From JAWKTT01 sp041398965 (GTDB lineage Bacteria > Planctomycetota > Planctomycetia > Planctomycetales > Planctomycetaceae), in the NCBI GenBank assembly GCA_041398965.1, contig JAWKTT010000012.1, forward strand, positions 62,001 to 126,000: DNA of 64,000 bases, read 5' to 3'. Positions 49,673 through 58,447 of the stretch are shown piece by piece. Below the pieces are notes generated by a model that saw only the letters and a list, made by a program, of their open reading frames with translations, searched no databases and had not been told where the DNA came from. Made by a program: the position numbers and the translations under genes. Numbering within the stretch: the first letter of the stretch is position 1; the number at the start of each line of letters is the position of its first letter.

Positions 49673-50359
49673 TGGGTGGCGGGGGCGCTCTGCGTTAGTG
49701 GAAGCCCCCGGACGGGGGGCTCACGAATCACATGTCATTCCGACCGTCCACTCGGGAGGCAATCGGTCGATCACAATCGGGCCGGTCCCGATCGCGTACC
49801 AGTTGGCGGATGACCATTTCCAATCGGTCGCCCGTTCCACCAGTCCTTTCCGGACCGGGTTCAGGTGAATGTCTTGAATCATCTTCTCCAGCGTCTGTGG
49901 CTCGGTGACGTTGCGATCGTACCCGCCTCCACGTTGCCAGAAATGAGTTTCTGTTTTCGTTCCACGTTGAGCTTGCAGCTTCGGCAACCACTCATGTGCG
50001 TGCTCTCGCAGGTAGGCTAACGCTTTGCGAGACACGGGCCATTTCATTTCTTTAAGCACACTGGCCATGTTGTCTTCGGCACACCCAAAATGGATCAGCA
50101 GGTGGACGTGATTGGGCATGAAGACATACGCCCAAATGGCCATTTCCTGATCCTGCCGAACTTTGTTGATGGCGTCTGCCAGCCAGTTGCAGACGCGTTC
50201 TCGCTCGAGAAACCAGAAACCACGATCACACCCAAACGTCAACTCGTGAGCGTGCCCGAATTCGTTGTACGACTGACGATGCTGTTGACGACGAGGATTC
50301 ATCCCCGGATGATACCCACCTCCGGGGGCTTCCGCTACGCGGAGCGCCCCCGCCACCCA
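49673..50359 (-). mobile_element. REP-associated transposase element 1 with its palindromes
   Basis: The left end (49673-49711, TGGGTGGCGGGGGCGCTC...) is the near-complement of the right end (50322-50359), with about three differences over 38-39 bases. The transposase gene lies between them. A third, degenerate copy lies alone at 50496-50543. Confidence 0.8.
49721..50302 (-). CDS. REP-associated tyrosine (Y1/HUH) transposase, intact
   Basis: The 193-residue product starts at ATG 50302. HUH motif MPNHVHLLI is at about residues 61-69, preceded by AIWAYVF. The downstream Tyr/Gly/Asn block reads FWQRGGGYDRNVTEPQTL, the catalytic Tyr region, then IQDIHLNPVRKGLVERATDW and KWSSANW. This is the RAYT/TnpA_REP type, single-copy and bound to palindromes rather than to a full IS200 element. 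It has no second gene (no TnpB). Confidence 0.92.
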   Translation of the reverse strand: MNPRRQQHRQSYNEFGHAHELTFGCDRGFWFLERERVCNWLADAINKVRQDQEMAIWAYVFMPNHVHLLIHFGCAEDNMASVLKEMKWPVSRKALAYLREHAHEWLPKLQAQRGTKTETHFWQRGGGYDRNVTEPQTLEKMIQDIHLNPVRKGLVERATDWKWSSANWYAIGTGPIVIDRLPPEWTVGMTCDS

Positions 50360-50495
50360 GCCGTACAACGAACTGGCGCACGCCCACGGGTTGACGAATG
50401 GAACGGCTCATCTGTACATTTGCCAACGGAGCGGGCTGCTGCTCGTGGACTCGTTTCCTCCCGTATGGACCATCAGCATCACTCCCACTTCGCAA

Positions 50496-50543
50496 GCCCC
50501 CCGCCCGGGGGCAGCCGCTCACGCGGGGCGCCCTCGCCACACA
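50496..50543. repeat. Degenerate solo copy of the element-1 palindrome
   Basis: AAGCCCCCCGCCCGGGGGCA and CGCGGGGCGCCCTCGCCAC resemble one end of REP element 1. It lies alone, 137 nt from the right end of the element. Confidence 0.6.
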
Positions 50544-50674
50544 GTCGCGTCGTTCACAAGAGGGAATCAAATCGGCCAACTTCCTGCTGCGACGAAAAGT
50601 CCGATTCCCGACAACCCGCTGCTCCCATGCACAATGAAGCCAGCAGCCGTTTCCACCATTCGGACATAAACACT

Positions 50675-52393
50675 ATGAAGATGCGATCGCAATCAACCCT
50701 TCGCCACTTGAAACATCTCAGTCTTCTTTGGTTCTCAATAATCGCATCAGGGATTCAATGTGGATGTGAGGGAGAGAACGCGCCAGCGCCACAGCCGAAT
50801 GTAGTCACCGCCCCTGAGGCTGACAGTCAATCGAGCCAATTGGAGGCTGCCCCAATCACTGCAACCGACTTCGCACGCATGAGATTTCAAAACTGGGACC
50901 AATGGGATAAAGACTTTACGGGCAAAACGATTCGACTTGTGGGAACAATTTCCAAACTGACTTTCAATCTTGGTGTCACAAACACGGCGACCCCGAAAGT
51001 CGTTCACGCTGTTGAAGTGTCGGGGGAGTCCTTCACTTGGACTGGTAATTGGGCTGGAGCCACTCCTCAACAAGTCGAATGCCATTTTGCAGACAATAGT
51101 GATCTACAGACGTTGAACGTGGGGCAGGAAGTTACGATTCAGGGGACTGTTCTGCCTCCGCCGCAAGGACGACGACACATCTTCGGCGATATTCTCGTCA
51201 ATTGCGAACTTATTGACGCGAAAATGCCGCAAGAAGATCGGACCACTCCTATGCGGCCGAACGTCCTGTCTGTCGAGCAATACCGTTCGAGCGAACAGCA
51301 CTTGCAAACTCTCCGCAGCGGCATCATCGTTGCAGAACGATTCTGGATTGACGACGATGATTTTAGTGACGACGGAACCCTCCGTGCAGATTTTATCGAT
51401 GCGGCACGCAACATACCATTTATTACGTCCTTTCAGATTTATTCTGGCACAAGTGCTCCGACACGTCAGTTGGCAACACTTCCAAGTGTGAGAGAACTCT
51501 CCTTTGCTGAAGGCGTCCAGATCACGCCCAGCGACGTTGAGTCGCTACAACAGTGCGCTAGTCTGGAAGTACTGAGTCTCAGTGGCGAAGACGTCTTGAC
51601 GGACCAACTTGCTGAGGCTGTCGGAAAATGCACAACGCTAATCGCTCTTTCTGTCTCTCATCGAGCGCCACTTACAGATCAAGGACTCGTGTCGCTAGCG
51701 AACCTGAAGGGGCTTCAGGTTCTAAAACTGCCTGAGACGAGAATCTCCGACGAAGGGTGCAGGTCGCTGAGAGATTTCGCTGATTTGAGACAACTGATCC
51801 TTGGATCATCGCAGATTCAAAGCAACGGATTGGCGATGCTCGGAGAACTACCACACCTTGTCGACCTGGAAATCACTAAGTGTGACAGTGCCGCTCTTCA
51901 GGGCTTGGCCGCACTCAAGCATTTGCGACGACTAAAGATCGGCCCAGATGTTCAGATCACTGACCCCTCTTTCCTAAGCTCTATGACAAGCCTGGAAATA
52001 CTCGACTTGCATAAAAATGAATCCAACATTGACCAATTGCTGGGAGAATTGGGTCCACTGTCGAGATTGAATCTACTTGACGTGAGTATTACATCTGCAA
52101 GTGACACAGGCCTGGAGGCGTTCTGTTCACGCCCACACTTACAATTACAAAGTATTAACTTGGGAACAACCCGTGTCACGGACAAGGGCATGACTACGTT
52201 TTGCCAACAGACTTGGCCGAACCTCAAATCAATCGTACTCCAAGGGACGTCAATCACGGGAACAGGAGTCAAGAGTATTACCAATATACCCACGCTGTTC
52301 TATTTGGATATTCGATTGACTGAAGTCACCCGCGACGAATCCATGACGTTATTGGATTCGCACCCTAACAAATACTTTCGCTGCGAAAAATAG
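50675..52393 (+). CDS. Lipoprotein with OB-fold-like domain and leucine-rich repeats
   Basis: The 572-residue product starts at ATG 50675; the frame runs far upstream through the REP element and is not coding there. A signal peptide ends at lipobox SGIQC (about residue 29). An OB-fold tRNA_anti-like domain covers about 65-190 (GKTIRLVGTISKLTFN, VECHFADNSDLQTLNVGQEV). Residues 250-560 are leucine-rich repeats (SLEVLSLSGEDVLTDQLAEA, LKGLQVLKLPETRISDEGCR). The combination suggests surface binding of a partner. The function is unknown. Confidence 0.8.
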   Translation: MKMRSQSTLRHLKHLSLLWFSIIASGIQCGCEGENAPAPQPNVVTAPEADSQSSQLEAAPITATDFARMRFQNWDQWDKDFTGKTIRLVGTISKLTFNLGVTNTATPKVVHAVEVSGESFTWTGNWAGATPQQVECHFADNSDLQTLNVGQEVTIQGTVLPPPQGRRHIFGDILVNCELIDAKMPQEDRTTPMRPNVLSVEQYRSSEQHLQTLRSGIIVAERFWIDDDDFSDDGTLRADFIDAARNIPFITSFQIYSGTSAPTRQLATLPSVRELSFAEGVQITPSDVESLQQCASLEVLSLSGEDVLTDQLAEAVGKCTTLIALSVSHRAPLTDQGLVSLANLKGLQVLKLPETRISDEGCRSLRDFADLRQLILGSSQIQSNGLAMLGELPHLVDLEITKCDSAALQGLAALKHLRRLKIGPDVQITDPSFLSSMTSLEILDLHKNESNIDQLLGELGPLSRLNLLDVSITSASDTGLEAFCSRPHLQLQSINLGTTRVTDKGMTTFCQQTWPNLKSIVLQGTSITGTGVKSITNIPTLFYLDIRLTEVTRDESMTLLDSHPNKYFRCEK

Positions 52394-52639
52394 AAGGCAG
52401 CCGAGATAGGGGTAAGGATGGCGTCGCTTGTGGTGGTGCTCGATTGCAGGGGGCGTACTTGACAATCTACTGGACAGAAACTTCATAACTATGAAACAGC
52501 CACAAGGAAGTCAGGCAGGAGCCTGACCTACACGAACTGGTCTTCATAGGACCCAGGTCACGAAGGTGTTCGTTCTGATCGATGAGTATGGGCGGCCAAT
52601 CACTGCCTATCCGATTTACTGAGCATAGGAGTAGGCAGC

Positions 52640-53044
52640 ATGGCTACTGAAGTGAACTACTTTATATTTTGGGGGCTATTTGTGCTTTTGGAAGTCGCTG
52701 AGTTAACGGAGGGCGTGTCGTTTTTAGACTTTGATCCCGATGACGAGGCGGACGTGCGTAGAATCGCCGTGAACTATTTTCTACCACCTCTAAAGCAAGC
52801 GTCAGTCAAGAGACAGCTTGAAATACAGGCTACAATTGCATTCTATGCTCGCAGCGGTGATCCGCCTTTTCAGATGCTAAGGGATCGTTGCCAAGAGTTG
52901 ACGCTTTCGGATCCCTCGTCCTGGAGGCTGTTCTTTCTTTGGGTGGAACGGGCGTTGTTCGGGTGTGCGGCAGATGGGCGTCTTTCGTTCCAAAATGTCA
53001 CAGAATGCCCGAATGAGGAATCTGGGTTTTATGCCTTCGGGTAG
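52640..53044 (+). CDS. Small soluble protein, possible orphan immunity
   Basis: The 134-residue product starts MATEVNYFIFWGLFVLLEVA behind GGAG. It has VNYFLPPLKQASVKRQLEI and a WRLFFLWVERALFGCAADGR segment. No signal peptide and no recognised family. It lies immediately before the 26-bp inverted-repeat element at 53050. Confidence 0.55.
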   Translation: MATEVNYFIFWGLFVLLEVAELTEGVSFLDFDPDDEADVRRIAVNYFLPPLKQASVKRQLEIQATIAFYARSGDPPFQMLRDRCQELTLSDPSSWRLFFLWVERALFGCAADGRLSFQNVTECPNEESGFYAFG

Positions 53045-53049
53045 TTCTT

Positions 53050-53200
53050 GTAGGGCAGGCTCCTGCCTGCCTTCCTTGTTGGGCATGATGTTCGCATGCC
53101 CGAAGATGATGTCAACAGAGCGACGCATTCGCCCAGCAACCGCCGCCGAATGCCCATGACTCACCGCCAATCCGGGAAGGCAGGCAGGAGCCTGCCCTAC
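53050..53200. repeat. Repeat family B: element with perfect 26-bp inverted ends
   Basis: The 151-bp element has perfect terminal inverted repeats of 26 bp (beginning GTAGGGCAGGCTCCTGCCTG). It abuts, at 53200-53205, the truncated REP-transposase copy. Half-sites of the same family occur at 39215 and 53478-53497. Confidence 0.85.
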
Positions 53201-53204
53201 GATT

Positions 53205-53330
53205 ACTGCCCATGACTCCAATCACGATTCGCTTCGCGCGATCTGGATTCAGAAACGTGCGGCGTTTGTAACATGAAAACGTCACAAAGTGAGCATGCTT
53301 CTCACGATCATAAACTCGCCGAGCCACCAT
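53205..53330 (-). pseudogene. 5' fragment of REP transposase 2
   Basis: The first 42 codons (MVARRVYDREKHAHFVTFSC ... RAKRIVIGVMGS) match the intact gene at 55304-55179. The sequence upstream of the gene also matches up to its right-end palindrome at 53397-53441, with about five differences in 235 bases. The remainder of the transposase is missing; the junction is with repeat family B. Confidence 0.85.
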
Positions 53331-53396
53331 CGCGAATGCCCGTGAACATCGTGTGTGTGATTGGGAGTCCCACGGTCACAGAGACCTCACGGTAGA

Positions 53397-53441
53397 GCTT
53401 CTTGTCGCTCCGCGACCCGGCCAAAAATGGCCGGGCCACCC
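53397..53441. repeat. Solo copy of the element-2 palindrome
   Basis: It is identical over 45 bases to the right end of REP element 2 (GCTTCTTGTCGCTCCGCGAC ...) and belongs to the truncated transposase fragment. Confidence 0.85.
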
Positions 53442-53447
53442 AGCGGA

Positions 53448-53497
53448 AAGAAATCCAACAAATGATCTTCAAAACAGTTGGCAGGAGCCTGCCCTAC
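53448..53497 (-). repeat. 50-bp repeat, inverted copy of 39215-39263
   Basis: It matches 39215-39263 in the opposite orientation (TTGTTGGATTTCTTT / TTGAAGATC), ending in GGCAGGAGCCTGCCCTAC. One copy is near the group II intron relic and the other near the REP fragment. Confidence 0.75.
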
Positions 53498-53511
53498 ACG
53501 AACTGAACGGG

Positions 53512-54486
53512 TCAGATCATCGTCATCTCCTCTTGAGCTTCGGCTTCGTAGAGTCGACCGTACCGACGGTATGCCCTTATCGGATCGGCCCACTGCAATT
53601 GCTCGATGTCGGTTTGTAGGTTGGTCAATAGGCAATCTACGTTGGGACAACTCAAGAATAAACGGCATTCATCGGCAACGAAGTCCCTACCTTCATAGCT
53701 TCCGAGATAATTGGATTGCAATGAGTCAACTTGAAGTCGTGCATCCAAGGCATTCTCGAACAAATGGATTCTGGAAGTCTCGTCCGACGTGCCGCGCAAT
53801 GGCAAGACGAGCACAAGTGTATGCCGCTTTAAACGCCGACGTTCCTCCCGATGGTCATCCTCCTGCATACGCCAATTTACATCCGGAGGAATTGGCCACA
53901 CTTTCTTGAACTCAAAACCTTGTAGTTGATGGGACTCGACTAGATCTACGAAATGATTGGTCACGAACACAGACATCGGCATCTCCCGTATCCGAAAAAT
54001 CGAAAGCCCTTGCACCTTCTGAGCGTCAAACGAAAAATATTCAATGTCGCTGGCCGTTGTCGGTGGGTCGCACCAGAACTCACATCGTGAACCAATCTGG
54101 TCGAGTGCGTCAGTAACTGTAAGGATATTAAAGAGGAAAAACCTCGTAGTCGTAGTCGTTGCCAAGGGCAGAGTCTCGCCATTCGACTCCAAAAGATCAT
54201 GAAGAACCTTGACGGCGCGTTCACTGAAAGCAGGAAGAACCATGTCAACGCATGGATAGTCATTGAATTCAGACACACGTCCCTCAGCAGTTGGAGTTGG
54301 CCAACACTCTACCAGTTTCGGTTGTGTCCATTCCGGATCTTCCTCTGCAACTGCGAAACCAGGTGTCAGATCATCATCTAACGAATCTCTACCTAGTACA
54401 GAAGGTGATGGAGCCAATGCAAACCCTTCAAAACGTGGGTCGTCGGTTATCTTGTTGAGTTCGTAAATCGCAGTTGTACGCATCAT
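53512..54486 (-). CDS. Imm11-like immunity protein
   Basis: The 324-residue product starts MMRTTAIYELNKITDDPRFE and has GFALAPSPSVLGRDSLDDDL at the N-terminus and VFVTNHFVDLVESHQLQGFE in the middle (the F-(K/E)-DxVE-x3-L-x-G-F-x-F motif of Imm11). It overlaps the stop of the upstream toxin fragment by 4 nt. An extra C-terminal domain of about 120 residues (HTLVLVLPLRGTSDETSR, CRLFLSCPNVDCLLTNLQT) makes it longer than typical Imm11. It looks intact, unlike its toxin partner. Confidence 0.75.
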   Translation of the reverse strand: MMRTTAIYELNKITDDPRFEGFALAPSPSVLGRDSLDDDLTPGFAVAEEDPEWTQPKLVECWPTPTAEGRVSEFNDYPCVDMVLPAFSERAVKVLHDLLESNGETLPLATTTTTRFFLFNILTVTDALDQIGSRCEFWCDPPTTASDIEYFSFDAQKVQGLSIFRIREMPMSVFVTNHFVDLVESHQLQGFEFKKVWPIPPDVNWRMQEDDHREERRRLKRHTLVLVLPLRGTSDETSRIHLFENALDARLQVDSLQSNYLGSYEGRDFVADECRLFLSCPNVDCLLTNLQTDIEQLQWADPIRAYRRYGRLYEAEAQEEMTMI

Positions 54487-54690
54487 GGAATAAACTCCCC
54501 TGCTTCAATTCGTTTCCAAAGGCTTTCCATCGCCGCTTGGGCTGATCTATTAGAATTCACTCCTTGAAATGCTTTGCCCAACGCCAGGAAAAACTTGTCG
54601 GTGTGAGTGCCCGCATGTCCCGCCTCAGCCCAAAAACCGTTGATTGCAGCGTCTCGCAAGTCTTCGCCCAAATACTTATTGAATTTCGCT
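54483..54690 (-). pseudogene. C-terminal remnant of a toxin (AHH-nuclease-like) cut by REP element 2
   Basis: The frame reads AKFNKYLGEDLRDAAINGFW, then AGTHTDKFFLALGKAF and ends ESLWKRIEAGEFIP at 54483. Upstream of 54690 the frame enters the left end of REP element 2 (RPIKWPGHP). The NKY and downstream pattern resembles the tail of AHH-type HNH nuclease toxins, which often sit before Imm11; this is inference. The catalytic part is gone. Confidence 0.65.
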
Positions 54691-55415
54691 GGGTGGCCCG
54701 GCCATTTTATTGGCCGGGTCGCGGAGCGACAAGAAGCCTGACCGTCAGCTCTCATTCTCTAGCTGATGGTGAACTCGTCATCCGACTCCATTCCCGGCGG
54801 CCAATGAATGGGTGTGCCGACCGACTTGCCCTGATCGTACCATCGAGCAGAACTCCAGGGCCAGTCGGTCGGGCATGCGACCAACCCGGCCCGAACCGGA
54901 TTCTGGTGCATGTATTGAAGCTTCTCTTCAAACTTGTCGCGGGTCCAGATGTTGAATCCATAATAACGAGCCTGCCAGATCGGATCGGTGCCGGGAATTC
55001 GTTTCCAGTACTCAGCGAACTTCTTCTGAAAGAGACCCTTGAGTAATCTCGACGACTGCGTCTTCCACACGTCCATGAACGAACTGAGTTGCTCGATTTG
55101 CGGAAACCAAATCAATGCGTGGACGTGATCGGGCATGATTACGAATCCGGAACAGATGCCACCTTGCTTTGCCAACTGACTGCCCATGACTCCAATCACG
55201 ATTCGCTTCGCGCGATCCGGATTCAGAAACGTGCGGCGTTTGTAACATGAAAACGTCACAAAGTGAGCATGCTTCTCACGATCATAAACTCGCCGAGCCA
55301 CCATCGCGAATGCCCGTGAACATCGTGTGTGTGATTGGGAGTCCCACGGTAACAGAAACCTCACGGTAGAGCTTCTTGTCGCTCCGCGACCCGGCCAAAA
55401 ATGGCCGGGCCACCC
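54691..55415 (-). mobile_element. REP-associated transposase element 2 with its palindromes
   Basis: The left end (54691-54737, 47 bases) and the right end (55371-55415, 45 bases) are inverted copies of one another, differing only in the loop (TTTTATT against TTTTT). Each end is itself a hairpin: GGCCCGGCCA and TGGCCGGGTC. The element has cut a toxin gene at its left end. Confidence 0.85.
54759..55304 (-). CDS. REP-associated tyrosine (Y1/HUH) transposase, intact
   Basis: The 181-residue product starts at ATG 55304 (MVARRVYDREKHAHFVTFSC). The HUH motif is VIMPDHVHALIWFP, about residues 58-71. Then come IWQARYYGFNIWTRDKFEEK (catalytic Tyr region), LQYMHQNPVRAGLVACPTDW and PWSSARWY. It differs clearly in sequence from transposases 1 and 3 and has its own palindrome. 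The upstream extension to 55364 is not needed. Confidence 0.92.
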   Translation of the reverse strand: MVARRVYDREKHAHFVTFSCYKRRTFLNPDRAKRIVIGVMGSQLAKQGGICSGFVIMPDHVHALIWFPQIEQLSSFMDVWKTQSSRLLKGLFQKKFAEYWKRIPGTDPIWQARYYGFNIWTRDKFEEKLQYMHQNPVRAGLVACPTDWPWSSARWYDQGKSVGTPIHWPPGMESDDEFTIS

Positions 55416-55422
55416 GTTTCGA

Positions 55423-55569
55423 GTAGGTCAGGCTGTGCCTGACGCGAGTTTGCGTGAGCGTTCAAGATATATTGGTTAACGCTTGCTTTGACAGATCGAT
55501 CGTACGTTTGTTGAGTCAACAACCGGCGACGGGGTCGTGGAGTTGGTCGTAAGGCGCATCCTGACCTAC
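55423..55569. repeat. MITE-like repeat family A, copy 4
   Basis: The 147-bp core starts GTAGGTCAGGCTGTGCCTGA and ends CATCCTGACCTAC. It lies 7 nt after REP element 2. The right arm is more diverged than in copies 1-3. Confidence 0.85.
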
Positions 55570-55634
55570 CTGATGGCACCTCATTTGCCTGGACAGTGAT
55601 GTCTGACAGACAGGGGTGAGTCGAATCATCGGGG

Positions 55635-56582
55635 TTAGCCGCGGGGGTGACACTTTGAGTGGATCGACTTGAGGCGGCTGTGTTCGACGTGGGTGTAGAT
55701 CTGTGTCGTCCGAATGCTGGCGTGGCCGAGGAGTTCTTGCAACGCTCGAATCTCGGCCCCTCCTGCGAGCATGTGCGTGGCGAAGCTGTGACGGAGTGTG
55801 TGTGGGCTGATCTTGTCGCTGCATCCGATCCGTCGGGCATACTTCTTGACGAGATGCCAAATCATCACCCGCGACAAGGGACGTCCGCCACGGGCCAGGA
55901 GGAGCGTTTCGGAATGACGGCTGCCGCCCAGCAGTGGGCGTTCGTGCAGGAGATACGCTTCAATCGCTGACCGGGCGACCGGGTTCAGCGAGACGATCCG
56001 TTCTTTGTTCCCTTTTCCCAAGCAACGACAGTAGTTTTCGGCGAGTCGAACATCCTGAAGTCGCAGGCCGGTCGCCTCGGAAGCTCGGCAGCCGGTCGCG
56101 TACAAGACGGCCAGGACCGCCCGATCTCGCAGACGATACGTGTCTCCTTCGCCGGGGGCGAGGAGGAGTCGGTCGACGGTTTCGGGGCTCAGGACTGTGG
56201 GGAGATACTGCCAGAGTTTCGGCGAACTGAGTAAGTCGACGGCACTTTCGGTGATGACCCCTTCGAGCACCAGAAAGCGAAAGAACATCTTCAGCGAGAC
56301 CAGTTTGCGCGAGATAGTGGTCGGGGCCAACTGACGTTCATGCAATGCTTGCAGTAGTCCGGAGAGGATCGGGAGATCGACTTCGAGGACCGAGTGAATC
56401 TGTTGTTCCTGAAAGTACGCGACAATTTGCCGAAGGTCGTTGCCATAAGCTTTGACCGTATTCTCCGACATCCCGCACTCGGCCTTGAGGTACTGGAGAA
56501 AGGGTTGAATCTGCTGCTGCGGATTCAATGGCCCCAGTTCGAGCACATCAAGACGCCGGACCGGTTTTTTGCGAGGCGGCAT
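55635..56582 (-). CDS. Tyrosine recombinase of the XerC/XerD type
   Basis: The 315-residue protein starts at ATG 56582 (MPPRKKPVRRLDVLELG). The N-terminal SAM-like core-binding domain (about 25-110) precedes the catalytic domain. All key residues are seen: R166 in ATGCRASEATG, H261 and R264 in HTLRHSFATH, H287 in LGHASIRTT and Y296 in IYTHV. XerC/XerD resolve chromosome dimers at dif; the sequence does not tell which one, or whether it serves mobile elements. It is adjacent to, but not part of, the repeat cluster. Confidence 0.92.
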   Translation of the reverse strand: MPPRKKPVRRLDVLELGPLNPQQQIQPFLQYLKAECGMSENTVKAYGNDLRQIVAYFQEQQIHSVLEVDLPILSGLLQALHERQLAPTTISRKLVSLKMFFRFLVLEGVITESAVDLLSSPKLWQYLPTVLSPETVDRLLLAPGEGDTYRLRDRAVLAVLYATGCRASEATGLRLQDVRLAENYCRCLGKGNKERIVSLNPVARSAIEAYLLHERPLLGGSRHSETLLLARGGRPLSRVMIWHLVKKYARRIGCSDKISPHTLRHSFATHMLAGGAEIRALQELLGHASIRTTQIYTHVEHSRLKSIHSKCHPRG

Positions 56583-56741
56583 AACAGTCAGCCAACATTG
56601 AGAGGGAAACCGGGCGAGACACCGGGAACTTCCGTGAATCGTACACCTGATACCCTTAGCATCGACCAGCAGCGACCCGTCTAATGCGGGCAATGTGAGA
56701 GATTTCCATTCGTATCGATTCTGCGGGGTCTGAAACGCCGA

Positions 56742-56770
56742 ACGCCCCGAAGTGAAGCACTGCGGGGCGT
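56742..56770 (-). terminator. Hairpin terminator of the Ala-rich protein gene
   Basis: ACGCCCCG and CGGGGCGT surround a 13-nt loop, 33 nt after the stop codon of the upstream minus-strand gene, followed by TCGGCGTTTC. Confidence 0.6.
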
Positions 56771-56802
56771 GGCGAAAATCGAGTTGTCAGCAGTCGAGTC
56801 GA

Positions 56803-57741
56803 CTACTTCGCTTCATCAGCAGGAGCGGCTTCGGCGGCAGGAGCCTCAGCGGCAGGACTTTCTGGAGCCTTCGGAGCTTCTGGCTTCGGAGCGTCTGGAT
56901 TGGCGGGATCAGTCGGAGTTTCGGTGACTGCGGGCTTTTCCTCGGTCTTTGCCGACAAAGCAGCGAGTTTGGCTTCTAGTTCGGTGTTCTTCTTCTGAGC
57001 GTCGGCCAATGCCTTTTGAGCGGCGGCGACCTTTTCGTCAGCTGCTTTCACTGCGGCGTCCTTCTGGGCGATGGCGTCAGCCTTCTCCTTTTCGGCGTCA
57101 GCCTTGGCCTTTTCAGCGGCGTTTTTCTGGGCGATGGCATCGGCTTGAGCCTTTTCGGCAGTCGCTTGAGCTTTTTCAGCAGCGGCCTTAGCAGCGTCTG
57201 CGGCGGCTTTGGCCTTGTCGGCAGCGGATTTGCCCGCTTCAGCGGCTGCGGTCTTTTTGTCGGCATCCGCCTTGGCGGCCTCAGCGGCGGCGGTCTTCTT
57301 GTCGGCTTCACCCTTGGCCTGATTGGCAGCGGCAAGGCTCTTCATCGCGGCGTCGCGAGCAGCCATGGCCTCGGTCTTGGCTTTGGTTTCGGCGGCGAGA
57401 GCCGCTTCGGCGGTCTTCAGGCGGTCTTCCATTGCGGCGATGGCAGCAGTCGTCGCTTCCCGTTCGGCAGCAGCGGCGGCTTGTGCCTCTTTCAACTGTT
57501 CCTGAACCCGCAGCAGTTCCAAGCCCAGACGATTGGCTTCCTGGGCCTCCTTCAGTGCCTGCGAATAGGAGAGCAACTGCACAGGGTGCCCGTATCCGCT
57601 AGAAGCCTGTGAGTTATTGCAAGGGGCAGGGCAGGAAGGGGCGCAATTTGTTGCCCCGCCAGTCCGTCTTGCGGCCATTGTGGGAGAGCCAGCAGCCAAC
57701 ACCAGGCTGGCGACAACCAGCTTCAACATGCACTTCGACAT
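56803..57741 (-). CDS. Secreted Ala/Lys/Glu-rich coiled-coil protein
   Basis: The 312-residue product has a signal peptide (MSKCMLKLVVASLVLAAGSP, cleavage near TMAAR), a Cys-containing N-terminus (NCAPSCPAPCNNS), and a long helical region (about 60-265) with repeating AEKAKADAEKEKADAIAQK units. The C-terminus is Pro/Ala/Glu-rich. The layout is TolA-like or surface-fibre-like. The repeats are of imperfect 6-12 residue units. Its ribosome site region and promoter are not obvious. Confidence 0.8.
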   Translation of the reverse strand: MSKCMLKLVVASLVLAAGSPTMAARRTGGATNCAPSCPAPCNNSQASSGYGHPVQLLSYSQALKEAQEANRLGLELLRVQEQLKEAQAAAAAEREATTAAIAAMEDRLKTAEAALAAETKAKTEAMAARDAAMKSLAAANQAKGEADKKTAAAEAAKADADKKTAAAEAGKSAADKAKAAADAAKAAAEKAQATAEKAQADAIAQKNAAEKAKADAEKEKADAIAQKDAAVKAADEKVAAAQKALADAQKKNTELEAKLAALSAKTEEKPAVTETPTDPANPDAPKPEAPKAPESPAAEAPAAEAAPADEAK

Positions 57742-58447
57742 TCGTCTCGACTCCAGTGTGACGTGTAATCCTTAGAGTTTTTCCGGCGCATCCTGCAACG
57801 ACATCATCCGGCGTAGTTCGGGAGGATGCAACCGTAGTCCCTGAAATTCTTGTCGCTTCTTGAAAATCTCAACTCTCGCAAGAGATGTTTGCTTGCCATC
57901 TCCAAAGGTAGACCAGGTAGGTTAGGAGCTTCATGATGACTTTGCCGAGTGAAAGGAGAATTCGGGATTGATGCGAGCAGGATTCAGGGGGCAGGAAAAC
58001 GCCAAACCTCAAGATGACTCGGCGGGGACCCGACAGGCCGACCTGACCGCGCGAATCCGCACAGTTTCGGCGATTCGCACACTCCATCGGCCGACGTTGT
58101 TGAGAATTTCGGGTTCTCACTGGTAGTTCAGGCTCGCCGTGCTCTGGCGTCAGGTCTAAACTATCGTGCAGAGTTCTGGACACGAACTCAGGTTGTGTGA
58201 GATCATTCCCGTTGAGATAATGTGTCGAGAGGCTGTCTCAACAGATCTCAGATTCCGTGCTGAACGTTGTTGTCGCTCAGGCTCGTCGCTGATGGCAATC
58301 CTTAGCGGTTCAAATTCGGGAGTCCAGATTTCTGTTTGCTGGCGGTACAATGCCAGTCCCACCTTTATTTGAGCCGATGTCGCCAAGGGATTGGCGGTTC
58401 GGTGTCCCACCTTCGTTTCACATGACGAACATTTCAGGAGCACACCA
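57742..58447. other. Gene-free stretch between divergent genes
   Basis: About 700 bases with only short, overlapping frames. The last 30 bases hold CAGGAG for the cupredoxin-like gene. I see no RNA gene, repeat or strong hairpin. Confidence 0.4.

Noticed and set aside
50090..50674. Upstream extension of the LRR lipoprotein frame
   Set aside because: It passes through the REP transposase element antisense and would place the signal peptide in the middle of the protein.
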